A stretch of 64,000 nucleotides of DNA from Limimaricola soesokkakensis (lineage in GTDB: Bacteria > Pseudomonadota > Alphaproteobacteria > Rhodobacterales > Rhodobacteraceae): positions 62,001 to 126,000 of the forward strand of contig NZ_FWFY01000003.1 of assembly GCF_900172345.1 (NCBI RefSeq). Reading direction: 5' to 3'. This document shows positions 9,450 through 18,813 of the stretch, piece after piece. The stretch's first letter is position 1. Every line of letters starts with the position of its first letter. A program made the position numbers and the translations under genes. Under the pieces are notes generated by a model, which was given only the letters and a program-made list of their open reading frames with translations, ran no database searches and was not told the origin of the DNA.

Positions 9450-10349
9450 CTACCTGAGATCCTTGGTTTCGCGACGCCACAGCCGCCAAGTTTCCACGAT
9501 CCGCGCCGCCACCTCGTCCGGCGGCTCGCCGAAGAGCCTGCGGGCCAATGGCATCGCCTGCGCCGCCAGCTCCTTTTGTCGCCGCGCCGCAAGTGCGCAA
9601 AGCGCGCCGCGCGCCGTCTCGTCGCGGGGCAGGGCGCGCTCGGCGACGAAGCCGCACAGCGCGTCGAGATCGTAGTGATCGCCGATCAGAGTCGCCAGCC
9701 GCTTGGCGGTCTTTTCCCGCGCGCCGATCATCTGGGGCCAGGCTGGGCGCAAGAGCCTCATCTGGGCGCGGTGATCCTTGGCCCGCTTGCGCAGCTCATG
9801 CAGCCGCTCCGGTGTCGGATCGCGCTCGGCTTCCTTGAGTGCCGCGTGGCCGCGCCGCAGCGTACGTGCCAGCCCTTCGCGCAGCAGGTCGCGCCCCTTG
9901 CCGCGGATCTCCCATTCGCCGCTGCGACGCGCCGTCTCCTCAAGCGCCGCAACCATGGCGTCGAGATCGGCCGCTGTCCCCCGATCGGCGGCACGCGCCT
10001 CGCGATGAAGCGCGCTGCGCAGCCCCGCGAAGGCGCGACGGTCGAGTTCGTCCGCGTAGTGATCGATCAGCGCCTCGAACGTCTCGACCCTGACGGCGGC
10101 GTCTCGGTGCCCCGACAGGGTGCGGGCCGCATCGCGCAGACGGCCATTCGCCGATTTGAAATCCGCCATTCCCGGCCGCGCCAGCCGCAGAACGGCGCGC
10201 AGCTTGCGCGCGTCCTTCCGCAGCGCGTGGACGGCCTCGTCGGCCGGAAGCACGGCGAGCTTGCCGCCCGCCCGGTCGCCGCGTTCGGACATGATCCGGC
10301 GCAGCGTGGCCTTCAAACTGGCATCTTCGGGCGTGATCCGAAACGGCAT
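9450..10349 (-). CDS. CHAD domain protein
   Basis: A 299-residue helical, basic protein with two CHAD half-repeats. Conserved features are EAVHALRKDARKLRAVLRL near residue 40 and RLHELRKRAKDHRAQMRLL near residue 190, each with the H-x2-R-(V/K)-x3-R/K pattern. CHAD domains bind polyphosphate through these basic residues. No polyphosphate kinase or CYTH domain is adjacent, and the protein has no signal peptide. It is convergent to lysS. Confidence 0.88.
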   Translation of the reverse strand: MPFRITPEDASLKATLRRIMSERGDRAGGKLAVLPADEAVHALRKDARKLRAVLRLARPGMADFKSANGRLRDAARTLSGHRDAAVRVETFEALIDHYADELDRRAFAGLRSALHREARAADRGTAADLDAMVAALEETARRSGEWEIRGKGRDLLREGLARTLRRGHAALKEAERDPTPERLHELRKRAKDHRAQMRLLRPAWPQMIGAREKTAKRLATLIGDHYDLDALCGFVAERALPRDETARGALCALAARRQKELAAQAMPLARRLFGEPPDEVAARIVETWRLWRRETKDLR

Positions 10350-10484
10350 GGTTTCTCCGAAGGGTGGTGAAACAAAACCATGGCGTTACATGGCGGTTCC
10401 ACGAACCAGCAAGGTGAGCGCCCTTTAGGTGAAACCTTGTTCCGCTCTCATTCGTATATAGTCCGAACGAACGGAGATCGAACG

Positions 10485-10895
10485 ATGCGAATGGGTTGGG
10501 CGGCGCTGGCGCTCTTTGGAACGCTGACGGTCGCGGCAGTGGCACAGCAGGCAAGCGAGATGACGATCCCCGAGGTGATCGGGGATCAGCTGTCCGACTT
10601 TACCGCGCGCGATCTTGATGGCGCCTTCGCGCATGCTAGCGAGATGATCCAGCGTCTCTTCGACAACCCGGAGAATTTCGGCCGCATGGTCGAACAGGGC
10701 TATCCAATGGTCTGGGACAATGACAGCGCGCGCTTCATGAGCCTGCGCGAGGAGAGCGATGCCTCGTTCCAGACGGTGTTGATACGCGATGCGCGCGGCG
10801 TGCCGCATCTGCTCGAATACCGGATGATCGAGACGCCGCAGGGCTGGCGCATCGACGGTGTGACCCTTTTGGCGGCGCCCGGGCTGGGCGTCTGA
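10485..10895 (+). CDS. secreted DUF4864-like protein
   Basis: A 136-residue protein with an N-terminal signal peptide (MRMGWAALALFGTLTVAAVAQ). The mature part begins with IPEVIGDQLSDFTARDLDGAF and continues like DUF4864 proteins, a small NTF2-like fold often secreted in Rhodobacterales. The start at 10485 has GGAG 9 nt upstream; an earlier in-frame start at 10380 would bury the signal peptide. Function unknown. Confidence 0.75.
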   Translation: MRMGWAALALFGTLTVAAVAQQASEMTIPEVIGDQLSDFTARDLDGAFAHASEMIQRLFDNPENFGRMVEQGYPMVWDNDSARFMSLREESDASFQTVLIRDARGVPHLLEYRMIETPQGWRIDGVTLLAAPGLGV

Positions 10896-11080
10896 GGCGT
10901 TGCGCAGCCCGAGTCTGGCCGCGCGGTGCATGACGGGTGCGTTCATGCAAAGGCGGTAATCCTGTCTCCTGTCCGGTGGCCTTCGAGGCCGCATGGACGC
11001 GGACCGGGCGGGCCGGGATGGCGACGGGCAGGGGGGCCTTGTCGCCTTCGGCCCGCCGCAGCGACAGGGGCCAGACCGCC

Positions 11081-13360
11081 ATGCCGATCTTGGATGCATT
11101 GATGCCGACGCCGTTCGCCGCAGGGTTGGAGGTGTGGTCGAGCGGCGACGGTACGCCCGGCTCGGACACCTATGCCCAGTCCGGTAGCGGCGTTTTCGTG
11201 CCCGCCGATCAGGATTTTGGCGGCGCGTTGGAGATCCTCAAGACCACGGCGGTCCAGAAGCTGCGCTACATGGGCGAGACGCCGATGCGGCCCGGCCTCT
11301 ACATCCGGGTGCGGGCGCGTGCGAAGGCGTTGTCGGGGCCGATGCCGGGACTGCGCATCGCGGGCTGGGCCGGCCGCGCCGACGGCACCCAGCTCGGCGG
11401 CGTCGAGGGGACGGGGCCCGTGACCCAGCTCGCCGCCTATGGCGAGGTGGTCGAGGTCTCGGCGATCATCGGGCCGGGGCGGCAGGCCGGGGTCGATCTG
11501 GTCTGGACCGGCGCCGATCTCGGGCATCTCGGGGTCGACCTCACCGGACCTTCGGGCGGGGTGGTGCGCCTCGACGATCTGGTGTTCGACGATGTCACGC
11601 ATCTCTTCGCGGCCGATCTCGCGGCGGTGGTCGATGTGCGCGATTTCGGCGCGCGGGGCGACGGCACCGGCGACGACGCCGCCGCCTTCGAGGCCGCCGA
11701 CGCGGCGGCAGGCGGCCAACGCACGGTACTGGTCCCGGAGGGGAGCTATCGCATCGCGAGCAACGTCACCTTCCGCAGCCATGTGCGCTTTGTCGGCACC
11801 GTGCTGCCGGCGGGCGCGGCCAAGCTGATCCTGCAGCGCGATTTCCGCTTCGGGGCCTATCTTGACGCGCTGGGCGACGAGGAGCTGGCCTTCACCAAGG
11901 CGTTCCAGGCTCTTCTGAGCTTCTCGGACCACGACTCGCTCGATCTCGAGGGCCGCCGGATCAGCCTGTCGAAGCCCTTCGACATGGCTGCCGCCGTGCC
12001 CGATCGCGAGACCTTTGCCACGCGGCGGGTCGTGCGCAACGGCCAGTTCCAGCCGATCGACGGGGCCGCGTGGACGCCCCGGGTGGTGCGGGCGCAGGCC
12101 AGCTATTCGCCTTCCAACCCGACCCGTCTCGCCGAGGTCGCCAACATCTCCGACATCGCGCCGGGTAGCCTCGTCACCGGCAACGGGGTGGGGCGCGAGG
12201 TCTATGTGAAATCGGTCGACGTGGCGAACCGGCGGATCACCCTGAGCCAGCCGCTGTTCGATGCCGAAGGGGTGCAGGTCTTCACCTTCACCCGGTTTCG
12301 CTACCTGATCGATTTCTCGGGTTTCAAGGATCTGAGCCAGTTCGTCTTCGATGACATCGAGTTCCAGTGCAGCGGTGTCGCCAGCGGCATCATCCTGCCG
12401 CCCGCCGGACTCACCTTTCACCTGCGCGACTGCTTCGTGACCAAGCCGCGCGACCGTGGCCTCACCTCCCATGGCAGCGGCTGCCAGGGAATGATGATCG
12501 ACCGCTGCCAGTTCCTCTCGAACGAGCAGGGCCTGCCGGTGGAGCAGCGGAAAACGCTGTGCTTCAACGCCAACGCCAACGATGTGAAAATCCGCGACAG
12601 CCGGATCGTGCTGTTCGAGCATTTCTGCGTGCTGGCGGGCACCGGGAACCTGATCTCGAACAACCACTGGTTTCATGGAGACTCGGAAACTGACGGCGTG
12701 CGCAAGGGGGGCATCATCCTGACCCGGCCGAACCCGGCGACGCTGATCGTCGGCAACTACATCGACAACAACTTCATCGAGTGGAGCAACGAGCATGACG
12801 AGAGCCCTGCTCTGGGGCAGCAGTTCAGCTTCGGCGGGCTGACGATCATCGGCAACATCTTCATCTTCACGGATGCGGCGCGCTGGTTCAACTGGATCGT
12901 CGTCAAGCCGCGCGGACCGGGGCATTTCATCCACGGGCTGCACGTCACCGGAAATGCGTTCCGGGCCTTCAACGGATATGTCGACCGCGTCGAGCGGGTC
13001 GATACCAGCTTCGCCGATCTCAACTATGGCCGGATGCGCGACATCACCTTCTCGGGCAACGCGTTTCACGGGGTGAACCAGCCGGTGCGCAACCCCGCCA
13101 GCCTGGCCCATGCGGAGCCCGCGCCGGCGCGGATCTGGGTGGTCGACACCGCGCCGCATCTGCCGTTCGGCGGCCGGGCGCGGGTGATCGAGGCGGCGGT
13201 ACCGGTCGGGCGGCTTGCCGATGTCGGGGGCAACAGCGTGCACGAGCTGCCTTGGATCGACCCGGAACATGGCAATGACCGGCGCAAATTCCGCATCGTG
13301 TTCGACACCGCCGTCTCGGGAGAGATGCGCTGCAGCGTGCGCATAGATCAGCCCGCGTGA
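11081..13360 (+). CDS. right-handed beta-helix protein, glycosyl hydrolase family 28-related
   Basis: A 759-residue protein. Residues 1-180 form an all-beta N-terminal domain (DVWSSGDGTPGSDTY-like start, then a carbohydrate-binding-like sandwich). From about residue 185 a pectate-lyase-3 type beta-helix begins with VRDFGARGDGTGDDAAAF, followed by repeated short strands with Asn ladders. No signal peptide is seen. Such proteins bind or cleave polysaccharide and also occur as phage tail fibres, but no phage genes are near. The start at 11081 follows AGGGG; the upstream extension lacks family-like sequence. The substrate is unknown; it may act on the cell's own exopolysaccharide. Confidence 0.75.
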   Translation: MPILDALMPTPFAAGLEVWSSGDGTPGSDTYAQSGSGVFVPADQDFGGALEILKTTAVQKLRYMGETPMRPGLYIRVRARAKALSGPMPGLRIAGWAGRADGTQLGGVEGTGPVTQLAAYGEVVEVSAIIGPGRQAGVDLVWTGADLGHLGVDLTGPSGGVVRLDDLVFDDVTHLFAADLAAVVDVRDFGARGDGTGDDAAAFEAADAAAGGQRTVLVPEGSYRIASNVTFRSHVRFVGTVLPAGAAKLILQRDFRFGAYLDALGDEELAFTKAFQALLSFSDHDSLDLEGRRISLSKPFDMAAAVPDRETFATRRVVRNGQFQPIDGAAWTPRVVRAQASYSPSNPTRLAEVANISDIAPGSLVTGNGVGREVYVKSVDVANRRITLSQPLFDAEGVQVFTFTRFRYLIDFSGFKDLSQFVFDDIEFQCSGVASGIILPPAGLTFHLRDCFVTKPRDRGLTSHGSGCQGMMIDRCQFLSNEQGLPVEQRKTLCFNANANDVKIRDSRIVLFEHFCVLAGTGNLISNNHWFHGDSETDGVRKGGIILTRPNPATLIVGNYIDNNFIEWSNEHDESPALGQQFSFGGLTIIGNIFIFTDAARWFNWIVVKPRGPGHFIHGLHVTGNAFRAFNGYVDRVERVDTSFADLNYGRMRDITFSGNAFHGVNQPVRNPASLAHAEPAPARIWVVDTAPHLPFGGRARVIEAAVPVGRLADVGGNSVHELPWIDPEHGNDRRKFRIVFDTAVSGEMRCSVRIDQPA

Positions 13361-13457
13361 CCGGCCCTGCATATCGGGATTGCAGGAACCCGCAGGGGGG
13401 CTTGTGCGTCGTGCCGTGTCTGCCCGCGTTCTGCGGGCGTTGTTTCCGGAGCGGAAG

Positions 13458-13784
13458 ATGACCAAAATGGCGACCCCGGCCGAACTGGCGCGCACGTCGA
13501 TGACTTTCTGGACTCTGATGGCTGAAACACAGGCGGTCATGGCATACCGCCTGATGGGGATGGCCGGGCTTTGGGCCGTGACGGGGACCGAGAACGACCG
13601 CATGGTGGATGAGAAGGGCCCGGCCTTCGCCGAGGCGATACTGGCAGGCAACCGGGCCATATGGTCCGGCAAGCGCCCGGACCAGATCGCCATGGCGGCG
13701 ATGATGCCGTTGCAGCGCCGCACCGCCTCGAACAACAAGCGTCTGGCGCGCCGGGGCCCGAATTTCCTGAAGATGAGCCGCTGA
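13458..13784 (+). CDS. small Rhodobacterales-type protein of unknown function
   Basis: A 108-residue Ala/Met-rich helical protein ending in basic residues (RRTASNNKRLARRGPNFLK). It contains two stretches (FWTLMAETQAVMAYRLMGMAG and DEKGPAFAEAILAGNRA) that recall short proteins of Rhodobacterales sometimes labelled antifreeze protein, a name with no clear functional support. Its helices resemble phasins, and a second phasin-like gene follows after 95 bp. The start at 13458 has GGAG 6 nt upstream. Confidence 0.65.
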   Translation: MTKMATPAELARTSMTFWTLMAETQAVMAYRLMGMAGLWAVTGTENDRMVDEKGPAFAEAILAGNRAIWSGKRPDQIAMAAMMPLQRRTASNNKRLARRGPNFLKMSR

Positions 13785-13879
13785 CGGCCGGTTTCCGCTG
13801 GGGCCACGCTGGCCCCGGAACGCGCCGGCGCATCCATGGGTTGAGGGGGCGCACTCACCTCCCAGGAAAGGTCCAAGAG

Positions 13880-14134
13880 ATGGACAACCGCTATTTCACC
13901 ATGCCGCTGCAGATGTGGCAGGCCGGTTTCAAGATGTGGAGCACCGCGTTCGACATGCAGACGTCGATGATGAACGCCTTTCTTCCCAAGGCCCGCGAAA
14001 TGGCCGAAGAGGGGGCCGATCTGACTCAGGAGGCCGGCAAGGCGGCGCTGGCCGGTAGCGACTTTGCCCGCAAGGCGGCGCAAAGCGTCGCCAATGCGAA
14101 CTCCGCCAGTCAGGACCGGGCCATGCCCGTCTGA
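13880..14134 (+). CDS. small phasin-like protein
   Basis: An 84-residue protein rich in Met, Ala and Gln, with a first half [19 protein letters not shown] and an amphipathic helical second half rich in Ala and charged residues. The pattern (aromatic/Met N-terminal helix, then Ala-rich helix) resembles phasins, which coat polyhydroxyalkanoate granules, but it is shorter than the usual 100-150 residues. AGGAAAGG precedes the ATG. It probably shares a transcript with the gene before it. Alternative: an unrelated membrane-peripheral small protein. Confidence 0.6.
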   Translation: MDNRYFTMPLQMWQAGFKMWSTAFDMQTSMMNAFLPKAREMAEEGADLTQEAGKAALAGSDFARKAAQSVANANSASQDRAMPV

Positions 14135-14157
14135 GCCGATGGGCTCATGCAGACCTT

Positions 14158-14190
14158 ACGGCGTCGTGGCACGAGCTACGGCGCCGTTTT
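14158..14190 (+). terminator. candidate terminator after the phasin-like gene
   Basis: ACGGCG (14158-14163) pairs with CGCCGT (14182-14187), with an inner TCGT/ACGA pair, followed by a short T run. It lies between the phasin-like stop and the convergent tRNA. Confidence 0.45.
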
Positions 14191-14209
14191 CGTGTCGAGG
14201 AGAGGGATA

Positions 14210-14286
<77 letters not shown>

Positions 14287-14321
14287 ACTGGGAGCGTATC
14301 TGGCCCGACTCGGCAGCGGTG

Positions 14322-14801
14322 TCAACCGGGACCCTTCGAGTTTTCCAGATCGGCGCGCGACAGCTCGAAGGCGCGGCCGAAACCGCCGACCAGAAAGCCG
14401 TGGCTCACCTCCAGCCGCATCAGCTTGAAATCGGCGAAGTCGTAATAGAGCGCAGCCTTCGGATGCCAGGCGAGCCATTCGGACTTCAACGCTTCCTTCT
14501 GTGCCATCGCGGCCCGCGCGGCGAGGGTCAGGCGGGGCGCGGCGAGGGGGTCGCCCTCGGGGCCGGGCTCTCCGAGCAGCAGCGAGCAGTCGGGCCGGGC
14601 CTCGAGCGCGGCCCAGTGACGCGACAGGGTCGAGACCAGCATCAGCAGGTCCGCGCCATCCGGGCGCAGCGCCACGCGGCTGACCTGCGGCGCTCCGTTG
14701 ACGGGGTCGATCACGCCCAGCGCGCCATGCCGCGCCGTGCCGAACAGGCGCTGGGCCTGCCGACGGGCGCCGTCATCGGTGGGGCGGACGAGATCTGCCA
14801 T
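14322..14801 (-). CDS. HugZ-like FMN-binding split-barrel protein (pyridoxamine 5'-phosphate oxidase family)
   Basis: A 159-residue protein with the split-barrel pattern: [15 protein letters not shown]-like first strand, [23 protein letters not shown], and a C-terminal [20 protein letters not shown] block. The last block is typical of HugZ/HutZ-type heme-utilisation and related FMN-binding proteins, which bind heme or flavin in the cytoplasm. No heme transporter is adjacent, so the ligand is uncertain. It lies 36 bp upstream of tRNA-Ala on the same strand. Confidence 0.8.
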   Translation of the reverse strand: MADLVRPTDDGARRQAQRLFGTARHGALGVIDPVNGAPQVSRVALRPDGADLLMLVSTLSRHWAALEARPDCSLLLGEPGPEGDPLAAPRLTLAARAAMAQKEALKSEWLAWHPKAALYYDFADFKLMRLEVSHGFLVGGFGRAFELSRADLENSKGPG

Positions 14802-14840
14802 GCACGGAGCCTGTCGCGACGCGCCGCGCCGATCAAGCCT

Positions 14841-15509
14841 CTAGAACCGCCACCAAGCCTCGAGCGTCAGTCCACCGCCGCGATCGCCGGTCAGGGCGCG
14901 GGTGAGGCCGAGCCGCAGGTCGAGTCTCGGTGTCGCATGCAGTATGCCGGAGGCGCCGATCTTGGCGTAGGTGTCGCCCGACAGCCCGTAGCCGATCTGG
15001 CCCTGCATCAGGCCGGTCCAACGGGGGGTGAACTCGCGGCCCCAGCTCGCCTCGATCTTGGCCTGATGCGACAGGCGGGTGACGCCGAGCTGGCCCTGCG
15101 CGTCGAGCGCGAGCCAGCCATTCTCCAGCCCGCGCCCCCAATGCAGGCCGAGCCGGCTCGTCGCCTCCTGCGCGCCGTCGGGCAGCAGCGTCGTGCCCAA
15201 GCCCGCCGAGACCGCCCAGACGTCCCCGGTCGCATCGGGGCGCCATGGCACGCGCAGCCAGGCGAAGAGGCTGCCTGCGGTGCCCGCATCGGCGGTATAG
15301 CCGTCGAGCCCGAGGGTCAGACGCTCGGTCAGCCCGTATTCGAGATAGATGGTCGGGTCGTAATGCACCGGCCGGACCGCGTCGCCGAACAGGGCCACGT
15401 TGCCGCCGAAGGACAGGAACAGCTCGCCCTCCTCGCGGGGCCAGGCCCCGGCCCGGGCCATCGCGCCGGTCAGGACGATCACGAGCGACAGCAACACGGC
15501 CCGAATCAT
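14841..15509 (-). CDS. predicted outer-membrane beta-barrel protein
   Basis: A 222-residue protein with a signal peptide (MIRAVLLSLVIVLTGAMARA). The mature part is a run of alternating amphipathic strands rich in Gly, Leu and Tyr (LEYGLTERLTLGLDGY, VSAGLGTTLLPDG, LHWGRGLENGWLALD) and ends in aromatic Phe (EAWWRF), the C-terminal signature recognised by BamA. No family is recognised with confidence. The role is unknown; it may sense or insert at the cell surface. Confidence 0.7.
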   Translation of the reverse strand: MIRAVLLSLVIVLTGAMARAGAWPREEGELFLSFGGNVALFGDAVRPVHYDPTIYLEYGLTERLTLGLDGYTADAGTAGSLFAWLRVPWRPDATGDVWAVSAGLGTTLLPDGAQEATSRLGLHWGRGLENGWLALDAQGQLGVTRLSHQAKIEASWGREFTPRWTGLMQGQIGYGLSGDTYAKIGASGILHATPRLDLRLGLTRALTGDRGGGLTLEAWWRF

Positions 15510-15565
15510 GCAGCCCCCCGGCGCAGCCTTCCAACGAGGCTGTGACGCAGAGGGTTAAGCCCGTC

Positions 15566-16048
15566 TTAAAGCCGCCGCAGCCGCCACAGATAGGCAGCGC
15601 AGGCGGGGATTTCGCGCAGCGCCATCCGGGTCTGGGTGCCGATCCGCGCGCCGCCGCGCGGGGCGCTTCCACGCGCCCTGAGGCCCAGCCGCCGCGCCAC
15701 CATCAGGGCCCGCGGCAGATGCGGCGCGTCGGTGACGATGATAACCCGCGATGCGCCGATCCGCCTCAGGATCGGCAGCGCGTTACGGATGTTTTCCAGC
15801 GTATCGCGCGAGGTGGTCTCGGGATGGATCGCGGTGTCGGGCACGCCGGCTTCCAGCAACAGGTCCCGCATCGCCTCGCCTTCGCTCGGCGGGTGTCGCC
15901 CGAGCCCGCCGCAGGGCACCAGATACGCGACGCGGCCCGCGTGGTAGAGCGCCGCGGCATGCGCCGTGCGCCGTTGCAGCGTGGGCGAGGGGCCGCTCTC
16001 CCAGACGGCGGCGCCGAGGATCAGCGCGGCTGTGACGTCATCGGTCAT
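15566..16048 (-). CDS. YdcF/DUF218 family protein
   Basis: A 160-residue DUF218 domain: ALILGAAVWESGPSPTLQRR at the start, LVPCGGLGRHPPSEGEAM, then ETTSRDTLENIRNALPIL and VIIVTDAPHLPRALMVARR. The Glu, Asn and His residues of the DUF218 pocket (SEGEAM, TLEN, PHLPRA) are kept. Family members include vancomycin-sensitivity SanA-type and ElyC-like envelope proteins, but this one lacks the N-terminal membrane anchor. Function unknown. Confidence 0.85.
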   Translation of the reverse strand: MTDDVTAALILGAAVWESGPSPTLQRRTAHAAALYHAGRVAYLVPCGGLGRHPPSEGEAMRDLLLEAGVPDTAIHPETTSRDTLENIRNALPILRRIGASRVIIVTDAPHLPRALMVARRLGLRARGSAPRGGARIGTQTRMALREIPACAAYLWRLRRL

Positions 16049-16181
16049 CGGGGCTCCATCAGGCTGTGGTCATCGAAACGCGGTGCCGGGCCGCTGGGGG
16101 CCGCGATCCTCGTGCATCGTTGCCCCTTTCCCGGCCAACGTCTCGCGCTAGGCTCGTGGAAACAACAAGGGGAGATGGCTC

Positions 16182-16454
16182 ATGGAAGAGCTCTTGCAGG
16201 GCATCGGCGTCGCGGCGCTGGTGATACTCGCGCTTGTGGGGCTCGCCACGGGCTGGCTGGCGAGCAAGCTCGCGGGCGGGCGCAACATGGCGCTCTACAT
16301 GATCGTCGGCGCACTGGCGGCGATGGCCACGCCATTCGTGCTGGCGGCGCTGGGCGTGACGCTGCTCGCGGCCGGTGGGTTGCTGGTGGTGGTGATCGTG
16401 GCGCTGATCGGCGCGGCGCTGGTGCTGGCGCTGGTTCGGGCAATCGCGAAATAG
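16182..16454 (+). CDS. small three-helix membrane protein, GlsB/YeaQ-like
   Basis: A 90-residue protein with three hydrophobic segments (about residues 6-26, 35-55 and 58-84) and the GLATGWLASKLAGG motif after the first, as in the GlsB/YeaQ/YmgE transglycosylase-associated stress proteins. The second half is more hydrophobic than usual. A strong AAGGGGAG precedes the ATG. It is convergent with uvrB. It is likely an inner-membrane stress protein. Confidence 0.65.
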   Translation: MEELLQGIGVAALVILALVGLATGWLASKLAGGRNMALYMIVGALAAMATPFVLAALGVTLLAAGGLLVVVIVALIGAALVLALVRAIAK

Positions 16455-16468
16455 GCGCATCGGATCGG

Positions 16469-16491
16469 CAAGCCGCGCTCAGCGCGGCTTG
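16469..16491 (-). terminator. hairpin spanning the uvrB stop codon
   Basis: A perfect 10-bp stem (16469-16478 with 16482-16491). Its 3-nt loop is exactly the uvrB stop codon. No T tract follows on either strand, so a terminator role rests on its position between convergent genes. Confidence 0.4.
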
Positions 16492-18686
16492 CGGTTCTTG
16501 GTGCGCTGCACGTTGCCGCCACGCTGGCCGGGCCGACCGGCGGTGGAGCGGCCTGAGGATTTCACCGCCGCCTCCGAGGCGCGCTCGACCGCCTGCTGGC
16601 GCGCCATCGGGTCGTCCGAGACCATCAGATCGACCGCTTCGAGACGCTTCACCTCGTCGCGCAGCCGCGCCGCCTCCTCGAATTCGAGGTTCTCGGCGGC
16701 CTTGCGCATGTCGGTCTTGAGCCCCTCCAGCACCGCCTGCAGGTTCGCCCCCGCCATCGGCTTGTCGACCTTGGCGGTGACCCGGTTCATGTCGACATCG
16801 CCCTTGTAGAGACCGGCGAGGATGTCCTCGACGTTCTTCTTGACGGTGGCCGGGGTGATGCCGTGCTCCTCGTTATAGGCGATCTGCTTCTCGCGCCGGC
16901 GCTCGGTCTCGGCCATCGCGCGCTCCATGGAGCCGGTGATCCGGTCGGCATACATGATGACCCGGCCGTCGGCGTTGCGCGCGGCCCGCCCGATGGTCTG
17001 GATGAGCGAGGTCTCGGAGCGCAGGAAGCCTTCCTTGTCGGCGTCGAGGATCGCCACCAGCCCGCATTCGGGGATGTCGAGCCCCTCGCGCAGCAGGTTG
17101 ATGCCGATCAGCACGTCGAAGGCGCCGAGGCGCAGGTCGCGCAGGATCTCGATCCGCTCGATCGTGTCGATGTCGGAATGCATGTAGCGCACCTTGATGC
17201 CCTGCTCGTGCAGGTACTCGGTCAGGTCCTCGGCCATGCGCTTGGTCAGCGTGGTGCACAGCGTCCGGTAGCCGCGCGCCGTCACCTTGCGGATCTCGTC
17301 GAGCAGATCGTCCACCTGCGTCTTGACCGGCCGGATCTCGATCTGCGGATCCAGAAGGCCGGTAGGGCGGATCACCTGCTCGGTGAAGACGCCGCCCGCC
17401 TGCTCCAGCTCCCACGCCGAGGGCGTGGCCGAGACGAAGATCGATTGCGGGCGCATCGCGTCCCACTCCTCGAACTTGAGCGGGCGGTTGTCCATGCAGG
17501 AGGGCAGGCGGAAGCCATGCTCGGCGAGGGTGAACTTGCGCCGGTAGTCGCCGCGATACATGCCGCCGATCTGCGGCACCGAGACGTGGCTCTCGTCGGC
17601 GAAGACGATGGCGTTGTCGGGGATGAACTCGAACAGGGTGGGGGGCGGCTCGCCCGGGGCGCGGCCCGTCAGGTAGCGCGAGTAGTTCTCGATGCCGTTG
17701 CAGACCCCCGTGGCCTCCAGCATCTCGAGATCGAAATGCGTGCGCTGCTCGAGCCGCTGCGCCTCCAGAAGCTTGCCCTCGCCGACGAGCTGGTCGAGCC
17801 GGGTCTTCAGCTCCGCCTTGATGCCCTTGATCGCCTGCGCCATGGTCGGGCGCGGCGTCACGTAGTGGCTGTTGGCGTAGATGCGGATGCGGTCGAACTC
17901 GTCGGTCTTCGAACCGGTGAGCGGATCGAATTCGGTAATGCTCTCCAGCTCGTCGCCGAAGAAGGACAGCCGCCAAGCCCGGTCCTCGAGGTGGGCGGGC
18001 CAGACCTCGAGGCTGTCGCCGCGCACCCGGAACGAGCCGCGCGCGAAGGCCGCGTCGTTGCGCCGGTATTGCTGCGCCACCAGGTCGGCCATCACGGCGC
18101 GCTGCTCGTAATTCTTGCCCTTGTGCAGATCGACCGTCATCGCGCCGTAGGTCTCGACGCTGCCGATGCCGTAGATGCACGACACGGAGGCCACGATGAT
18201 CACGTCGTCACGCTCCAGAAGTGCGCGGGTGGCGGAGTGGCGCATCCGGTCGATCTGCTCGTTGATCTGGCTTTCCTTCTCGATGAAGGTGTCCGAGCGC
18301 GGCACGTAGGCTTCGGGCTGGTAGTAGTCGTAATACGAGACGAAATACTCGACCGCGTTGTCCGGGAAGAAGCCCTTGAACTCGCCATAGAGCTGGGCCG
18401 CGAGCGTCTTGTTCGGCGCGAGGATGATCGCCGGACGCTGCGTCTCCTCGATCACCTTGGCCATGGTGAAGGTCTTGCCGGTGCCGGTGGCGCCCAAGAG
18501 CACCTGGTCGCGCTCGCCGGTCTCGATACCGCCCGCGAGCTCGGTGATCGCGGTGGGCTGGTCGCCCGCGGCGCTGAACTCGGTTTGCATGCGAAAACGC
18601 TTACCGCCTTCGAGCTTTTCGCGTCGCTTCACCTCCGGTGCGGGCGCGTGCAGGATCGGCATCTGTTCGGGCGAGTTGTTGTGCAT
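16479..18686 (-). CDS. uvrB: excinuclease ABC subunit B
   Basis: A 735-residue UvrB of nucleotide excision repair. Walker A GATGTGKT lies at residues 65-72, and the damage-probing beta-hairpin region [10 protein letters not shown] at about 118-127. Helicase motifs ([35 protein letters not shown]) follow, with a C-terminal UVR motif ([17 protein letters not shown]). There is a roughly 30-residue N-terminal extension compared with E. coli and a basic, Gly/Arg-rich tail. It is divergent from the NDUFS4-like gene; the 128-bp gap must hold both promoters. Confidence 0.97.
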   Translation of the reverse strand: MHNNSPEQMPILHAPAPEVKRREKLEGGKRFRMQTEFSAAGDQPTAITELAGGIETGERDQVLLGATGTGKTFTMAKVIEETQRPAIILAPNKTLAAQLYGEFKGFFPDNAVEYFVSYYDYYQPEAYVPRSDTFIEKESQINEQIDRMRHSATRALLERDDVIIVASVSCIYGIGSVETYGAMTVDLHKGKNYEQRAVMADLVAQQYRRNDAAFARGSFRVRGDSLEVWPAHLEDRAWRLSFFGDELESITEFDPLTGSKTDEFDRIRIYANSHYVTPRPTMAQAIKGIKAELKTRLDQLVGEGKLLEAQRLEQRTHFDLEMLEATGVCNGIENYSRYLTGRAPGEPPPTLFEFIPDNAIVFADESHVSVPQIGGMYRGDYRRKFTLAEHGFRLPSCMDNRPLKFEEWDAMRPQSIFVSATPSAWELEQAGGVFTEQVIRPTGLLDPQIEIRPVKTQVDDLLDEIRKVTARGYRTLCTTLTKRMAEDLTEYLHEQGIKVRYMHSDIDTIERIEILRDLRLGAFDVLIGINLLREGLDIPECGLVAILDADKEGFLRSETSLIQTIGRAARNADGRVIMYADRITGSMERAMAETERRREKQIAYNEEHGITPATVKKNVEDILAGLYKGDVDMNRVTAKVDKPMAGANLQAVLEGLKTDMRKAAENLEFEEAARLRDEVKRLEAVDLMVSDDPMARQQAVERASEAAVKSSGRSTAGRPGQRGGNVQRTKNRKPR

Positions 18687-18746
18687 CGGCGGACTCCTCG
18701 GGACCGAACCAATCTGGCCTCTTTTCGTTCCTGTGCAAGAGGGGTG

Positions 18747-18782
18747 CGGCGTCTTTGCCCGCTTGCATGGCGACGCCGTTTT
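18747..18782 (+). terminator. terminator-like hairpin in the leader of the NDUFS4-like gene
   Basis: A 7-bp stem (18747-18753 with 18772-18778) with an 18-nt loop is followed by TTTT, 31 nt before the downstream start codon. It may regulate the leader or be chance. Confidence 0.3.
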
Positions 18783-18813
18783 GCCGATAACGCCGCCAGA
18801 CCAGAAGGGACCA

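Noticed and set aside
10943-14083. Over 1000-codon open frame on the minus strand
   Set aside because: It lies antisense to the beta-helix gene and two small genes, with no recognisable domain.
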